DNA of 5,395 nucleotides from Verrucomicrobia subdivision 6 bacterium BACL9 MAG-120507-bin52. GTDB lineage: Bacteria > Verrucomicrobiota > Verrucomicrobiia > Methylacidiphilales > Verrucolacustridaceae. How positions within the stretch are numbered: position 1 is the first letter of the stretch; each line of letters starts with the position of its first letter. Positions 5,174-5,395 of this stretch are shown piece after piece. The stretch is taken from positions 1 to 5,395 of the forward strand of contig LIBO01000082.1 in the NCBI GenBank assembly GCA_001438005.1, read 5' to 3'. The notes below the pieces were generated by a model that saw nothing but the letters and a program-made list of their open reading frames with translations, was not told where the DNA came from and ran no database searches. The translations under genes were made by a program, and so were the position numbers.

Positions 5174-5395
5174 ATGCCCACCACGGGAAAACCTGAACTT
5201 TTGGCCCCTGCGGGGGACTGGGATTGTCTCAAGGCCGCGGTGACCGCCGGAGCCGACGCGGTTTACTTTGGCCTGCCCGCGTTCAATGCCCGTCTGCGAG
5301 CGGAAAACTTTACCGAAGCCGATCTCCCTCTTGTCATGCAGTACCTCCATGCCCGAGGTCGTCGCGGATACCTCACTCTTAATGTCCTGATCTTT
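5174..5395 (+). CDS. U32-family peptidase-like protein, N-terminal fragment (3' end beyond the window)
   Basis: An ATG opens a frame that stays open for 74 codons to the window edge. The start is diagnostic of family U32: ELLAPAGDWDCLKAAVTAGA (8-27), then DAVYFGLPAFNARLRAENF (28-46) and GRRGYLTLNVLIF (62-74), the first strands of its TIM-barrel-like domain. Characterised relatives are mostly RNA- or quinone-hydroxylation factors (RlhA, TrhP, UbiU/UbiV) with Fe-S clusters, and some are collagenase-like proteases. The cluster-binding cysteines lie in the missing C-terminal part, so the subgroup cannot be decided. GGG directly before the ATG is too close to be a good ribosome site. A TTG at 5156 is an in-frame alternative start, but homology begins only after the ATG. 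Confidence 0.92.
   Translation, partial: MPTTGKPELLAPAGDWDCLKAAVTAGADAVYFGLPAFNARLRAENFTEADLPLVMQYLHARGRRGYLTLNVLIF

Overview
The window looks like a piece of a Gram-negative bacterial chromosome. The evidence is an outer-membrane-type lipoprotein signal, a YdbH/AsmA-like intermembrane protein, several Sec signal peptides and no Gram-positive features. Taxonomy cannot be settled from the sequence alone. The gene types and the weak Shine-Dalgarno signals would fit the PVC superphylum (for example Verrucomicrobiota), but this is a low-confidence inference. The window is moderately GC-rich and densely coding. I see no mobile element, CRISPR array, tRNA or rRNA, so it reads as ordinary core chromosome with one notable locus.

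Layout, left to right. A 5' fragment of an unknown exported protein (minus strand) runs off the left edge. It is divergent from a small secreted protein with three EF-hand loops (plus strand), which is followed by a hairpin terminator. A compact three-gene minus-strand operon comes next. In transcription order it holds a lipoprotein that appears to fuse YnbE to YdbL (DUF1318), a small GGQ-containing release-factor-like protein with an ArfB-type basic tail, and a GIY-YIG nuclease-domain protein. Divergent from this operon, 86 bp away, is a 510-residue YdbH-like protein (plus). Its 3' end overlaps tail-to-tail with lipA (lipoyl synthase, minus). A secreted beta-class carbonic anhydrase (plus) diverges from lipA. 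It is followed 45 bp later, on the same strand, by the start of a U32-family peptidase-like gene that runs off the right edge.

How the genes work together. The centre (1444-3527) appears to hold a complete counterpart of the E. coli ydbH-ynbE-ydbL lipid-transport system in a rearranged form. The two small partners are one polypeptide, and the large partner is short and transcribed divergently. In E. coli, YdbH is an AsmA-like protein anchored in the inner membrane and bridged to the outer membrane by the lipoprotein YnbE, with YdbL as a periplasmic modulator. A covalent YnbE-YdbL fusion would be genomic support for the three acting together. The other genes (lipoate synthesis, ribosome rescue, carbonic anhydrase, U32) are housekeeping-type neighbours with no obvious functional tie to it.
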